This document shows, piece after piece, positions 31,009 through 33,469 of a stretch of DNA of 33,469 bases. Position numbers and translations under genes: made by a program. Position 1 is the stretch's first letter. Every line of letters starts with the position of its first letter. The stretch comes from Pseudoalteromonas phenolica (GTDB lineage Bacteria > Pseudomonadota > Gammaproteobacteria > Enterobacterales > Alteromonadaceae). Below the pieces are notes generated by a model. It ran no database searches. It was not told where the DNA came from and saw nothing but the letters and a program-made list of their open reading frames with translations. Where the stretch lies: assembly GCF_005876835.1 (NCBI RefSeq), contig NZ_PPSW01000023.1, positions 1-33,469 on the forward strand. The letters are read 5' to 3'.

Positions 31009-32907
31009 TTAAAGACAATTCACCTCAAAATACTCTGGTACAGTTGATATCTCTAAATCTGGAAATGCATTAACTAAAAATCGATAATCTTCGGCGTTGC
31101 TTTCCTTATGTTTAAACATCACACGTCTATGGTGGTCTTCAACTCGATACCCGTTTTGCTGAAAATATTCTACAAAGCTCTGATTTTGTCTTGATGCACT
31201 ATTTCCGCCAAATGAAAAAGATAATCCACTAAAGTCTTTTAAGAAGAAATAAAAATAGTCTAGGTCTGTAGTTTTGACAGTATCTCCAAACTTTTTCTCC
31301 ACTAGAGAAAATTTATCAAAGTAAGCCTCCTCAGAGAGGCTATTCAGTAATAAGCTCACTTCTTCACTAGAAGGAGCTATTTCGTCAAGCCATAGGGTAA
31401 CGACATCACCATTTCTAATAAACATAGGCAATATATACAAATGCTCATTTGATACGGTCAAATTGACTGCTTTAAATCTATTTAAAATTTCTTGATGTGA
31501 ATATTCATTTGACGCTAAGTACTGCTCTGACAATAGTAAAACTAAAACATCTCTATCTAACTTTGACAGCTTTATACCTGCAAAGTCTTCCAATGAAACA
31601 GCATCAAGGCTAGTAATATTATTTTCTCTTATATAATTTTTTATGATTGATAACGCTTTAAAGTCTTTTTGCTTAACTAAAGACTCAATCCCCTTGAAAC
31701 TGTCTACCATCGTTTCGCAATAACTTGACTCTGGAGAAGTTGTTAATTGCTCAATAAACTTTGACTTTTCAAACTGCTTGAGTGCTTGATGTTTTAATTG
31801 TCGAGTCTGCCACCAATCCTTTTTAACTTCACACAAATCAAGTTTAGCTTGGCTGTCAGCAGGAAGTGATCTATTTGGTATGTTCAAGTTCACATTCAGT
31901 GCCTCAGGTTTTGTATCATTTGTATGAATGTAATTTACATCAATTCCTTTTTTCTGAAGACTTAGAAGGGTCTCTTTTACGGCTTCATTATTAAAAAACC
32001 GCATCTCAACATGCGGGTAATAAATTGCTTCTTTTGAAGCATTAGAGGCTTTAATAAGGCTGATAACATCACTGATTTTCTCTGATTTAAGTACCTCAGC
32101 AAGACCAATTTCTTGCAAAATAGTCACTTGGAGTCTTGATTCAAACCGACTATCCCTTCTAACAAGATTGGGGTATTTGGTTAATACTTTGGCTGCCAAG
32201 CTGTAACGTCTCGCCTTGACTAAACTGAGTGAGAGACTTGATAAAGGACTAACATAGGGGTCATTTAAAATAGTATGAGGCACTGAAGTAAACTTTTGGA
32301 TTAATAATTCCAAAATTTCTTCATCGCTTTTTCCATCAATTATCGCTTTTTCAACATCGATGAACTGATAGTTTGACCAAATCACTTCTAGCTCACGCTC
32401 AAAGTTTGGTAACTTTATTGATTGATCGAGATTGGTAAATTTTTCCAAAAGTGCATCACTATTTTGAAGCTTTTTAAAGAATGCTTGTTTCGCGTCTATA
32501 GCTTGCAATATACGAGCGTTGTAATACCAATCTTGCGCTTTATGCCAGCCATATGCGTCCCAGATAGCATCAGCAATATCATTAGGATCATCTCCCTGAT
32601 TTAATAACCTATAGGCTGATGCATCTAGGTCTGATTCAAATTGATCATTGAGTCGATTGCGCTTAACGTCAATATCTAAACACTCTTCTTTACTTGGAGC
32701 ATTAACCGGAAAAGGCACATATTGATGAACTTCTTTAGTGTCTTGTTTAGTTTGTTTTAAAGCTTCTTCATTCTTGGGCATTTCGTTATTACTGGCTTGT
32801 ATTATCTCGACTTTTTCTGAGACTGACATGTCTTCATCATTCAGAAATACAAATAGAGCTAATACAATCGCAAAAAAGCTGATCCCAATAAGTTTTTTCA
32901 CTTTCAT
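31009..32907 (-). CDS. Unassigned 632-residue membrane-anchored protein
   Basis: One hydrophobic N-terminal segment (LIGISFFAIVLALFVFL, about residues 6-22) after a basic start, then a large charged, mainly helical extracytoplasmic domain. There is no lipobox. The body contains recurring patterns such as DDPNDIADAIWDAYG and KSDEEILELLIQKF and three cysteines in the second half (DLCEVKKDW, SSYCETMVD, EVNCL at the end). Family not recognised; similar long helical anchored proteins are common and uncharacterised in Alteromonadales. It is alone in its unit, with a 376-bp gap upstream. Confidence 0.7.
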   Translation of the reverse strand: MKVKKLIGISFFAIVLALFVFLNDEDMSVSEKVEIIQASNNEMPKNEEALKQTKQDTKEVHQYVPFPVNAPSKEECLDIDVKRNRLNDQFESDLDASAYRLLNQGDDPNDIADAIWDAYGWHKAQDWYYNARILQAIDAKQAFFKKLQNSDALLEKFTNLDQSIKLPNFERELEVIWSNYQFIDVEKAIIDGKSDEEILELLIQKFTSVPHTILNDPYVSPLSSLSLSLVKARRYSLAAKVLTKYPNLVRRDSRFESRLQVTILQEIGLAEVLKSEKISDVISLIKASNASKEAIYYPHVEMRFFNNEAVKETLLSLQKKGIDVNYIHTNDTKPEALNVNLNIPNRSLPADSQAKLDLCEVKKDWWQTRQLKHQALKQFEKSKFIEQLTTSPESSYCETMVDSFKGIESLVKQKDFKALSIIKNYIRENNITSLDAVSLEDFAGIKLSKLDRDVLVLLLSEQYLASNEYSHQEILNRFKAVNLTVSNEHLYILPMFIRNGDVVTLWLDEIAPSSEEVSLLLNSLSEEAYFDKFSLVEKKFGDTVKTTDLDYFYFFLKDFSGLSFSFGGNSASRQNQSFVEYFQQNGYRVEDHHRRVMFKHKESNAEDYRFLVNAFPDLEISTVPEYFEVNCL

Positions 32908-33283
32908 TCCTTTAAGTTTGTTATTCCCGAATTCAACGGAAAACTAAAAACATCAATAAATGTAACATATGTAAAAATAATAGGTATAACTTAAAATAAC
33001 AGGAACACATAAAGCTTTTTTAACTTCACGTTAAAAATAAGTCATTTTTCAAAACTTAGATTTTGAAGCTATTAGCTATACTATTAAACATACACAGAGC
33101 ACGAACATGCGAAAAGTAATATAAAGACTCGAGGACTTTAATTATCTAGATGCCGAAGTCTTTAGAAAGAAGCTTCAGCCTTATTCTTCCATTAAAGTAA
33201 GTATTCTAATTTTTCTATTTTATTCTTTGTGAACTTTTTCCATCTTTTACATTCCAATCAAACTCATTCATTGAAGAGGAAAA
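32908..33283. other. 376-bp divergent intergenic region, no gene seen
   Basis: AT-rich, with no convincing frame. It should hold the promoters for the divergent genes on each side: a TATACT hexamer near 33079-33084 may be a -10 for the rightward gene. An inverted repeat AAAGACT / AGTCTTT (33123-33129, 33157-33163) with a 27-base loop lies in the leader of the rightward gene. Confidence 0.4.
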
Positions 33284-33469
33284 ATGTTGTTAAAAGGATG
33301 GCTTAAGGCACTCGCTATATCATTATTACTTCACATCATACTTGTGTTCATTTTACACAAGCGATTTGTGCTGCCTATGCCACCAAAGCCACAACATACA
33401 ATGAAAACGTACCTAGTGATAGAAGAGCCTGATTCAAAAGCAGAGCCTGAACAAGCCGAACAAGCCGAA
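33284..33469 (+). CDS. TonB-like energy-transducing protein, N-terminal part (cut by window end)
   Basis: Sixty-two codons from ATG 33284, with GAAGAGGA directly upstream. One membrane helix (LKALAISLLLHIILVFIL) carries S-x3-H, the pattern TonB uses to contact ExbD. The sequence then turns proline- and acid-rich (LPMPPKPQ, EEPDSKAEPEQAEQAE), with a short CAAGCCGAA repeat at the window edge. This fits the N-terminus and periplasmic linker of TonB or a TolA-like protein. The C-terminal domain that would settle it is outside the window. Confidence 0.55.
   Translation, partial: MLLKGWLKALAISLLLHIILVFILHKRFVLPMPPKPQHTMKTYLVIEEPDSKAEPEQAEQAE

Noticed and set aside
1..33469. CRISPR array, tRNA, rRNA, complete IS or prophage
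   Set aside because: No regularly spaced repeats, cloverleaf sequences, transposase or phage structural genes were found on reading both strands.

Overview
The window looks like an AT-rich chromosome segment from a marine gammaproteobacterium of the Alteromonadales type (Colwellia, Thalassotalea, Pseudoalteromonas or Shewanella relatives). That is inferred from gene families and composition; there is no rRNA or marker gene to confirm it. No tRNA, rRNA, CRISPR array, integrase or complete IS element was seen. Much of the left and centre reads as an acquired region. The part right of about 29,080 reads as core genome.

Metal-efflux block (1-10,250). Two divergent operons leave one intergenic region (3802-3979). 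The leftward operon encodes a CDF cation transporter with an HMA-like N-terminus, a SAM methyltransferase, a small CzcI-like periplasmic protein, a TolC/CzcC-like outer-membrane channel, and an RND adaptor that stops after 133 residues and is probably broken. A MerR-type promoter (19-bp spacer over a perfect 8+8 inverted repeat) drives it, but no MerR gene is in view. The rightward operon encodes a second CzcI-like protein, a CzcC-like channel, a His/Glu-rich CzcB-like adaptor and a full-length CzcA/CusA-type RND pump, and ends at a strong inverted repeat.

Scar (10,348-11,068). A 5'-truncated small gene (minus strand) abuts a 5'-truncated KfrA-like coiled-coil gene (plus strand), which suggests an old recombination junction.

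Lipid A and envelope remodelling block (11,081-25,456). A PmrA/PmrB-like two-component pair and a DUF5916 outer-membrane protein form one operon. PAP2 phosphatase, EptA-type phosphoethanolamine transferase and a DUF3108 protein form a second. A one-POTRA BamA/TamA-like protein, a second EptA, DgkA and a COG4705 membrane protein form a third. An LTA-synthase-like sulfatase-fold enzyme stands alone. Each of the four transcription units is preceded by the same operator: three half-sites spaced 11 bp apart, ending in CTTAAG, closely resembling the enterobacterial PmrA box. The block therefore looks like a self-contained PmrA-type regulon with autoregulation. EptA would add phosphoethanolamine to lipid A, DgkA would recycle the diacylglycerol released, and PAP2 would act on lipid phosphates.

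Small-protein operon and dinB (25,464-29,132). Several unassigned minus-strand genes share a short C-terminal module with the truncated gene at 10,348. One of them carries two in-frame stops. Next is a complete dinB (Pol IV) without its own SOS box. About 150 bp further upstream lie a good LexA box and an 11-codon remnant of another dinB start (MRKFIHIDINC, then stop). The simplest reading is that foreign DNA carrying its own dinB interrupted or replaced the native dinB at its 5' end, which would put an island boundary near 29,070-29,085.

Right flank (29,263-33,469). Tas-like aldo/keto reductase, NUDIX hydrolase, a large unassigned membrane-anchored protein, and the start of a TonB-like protein cut by the window end.
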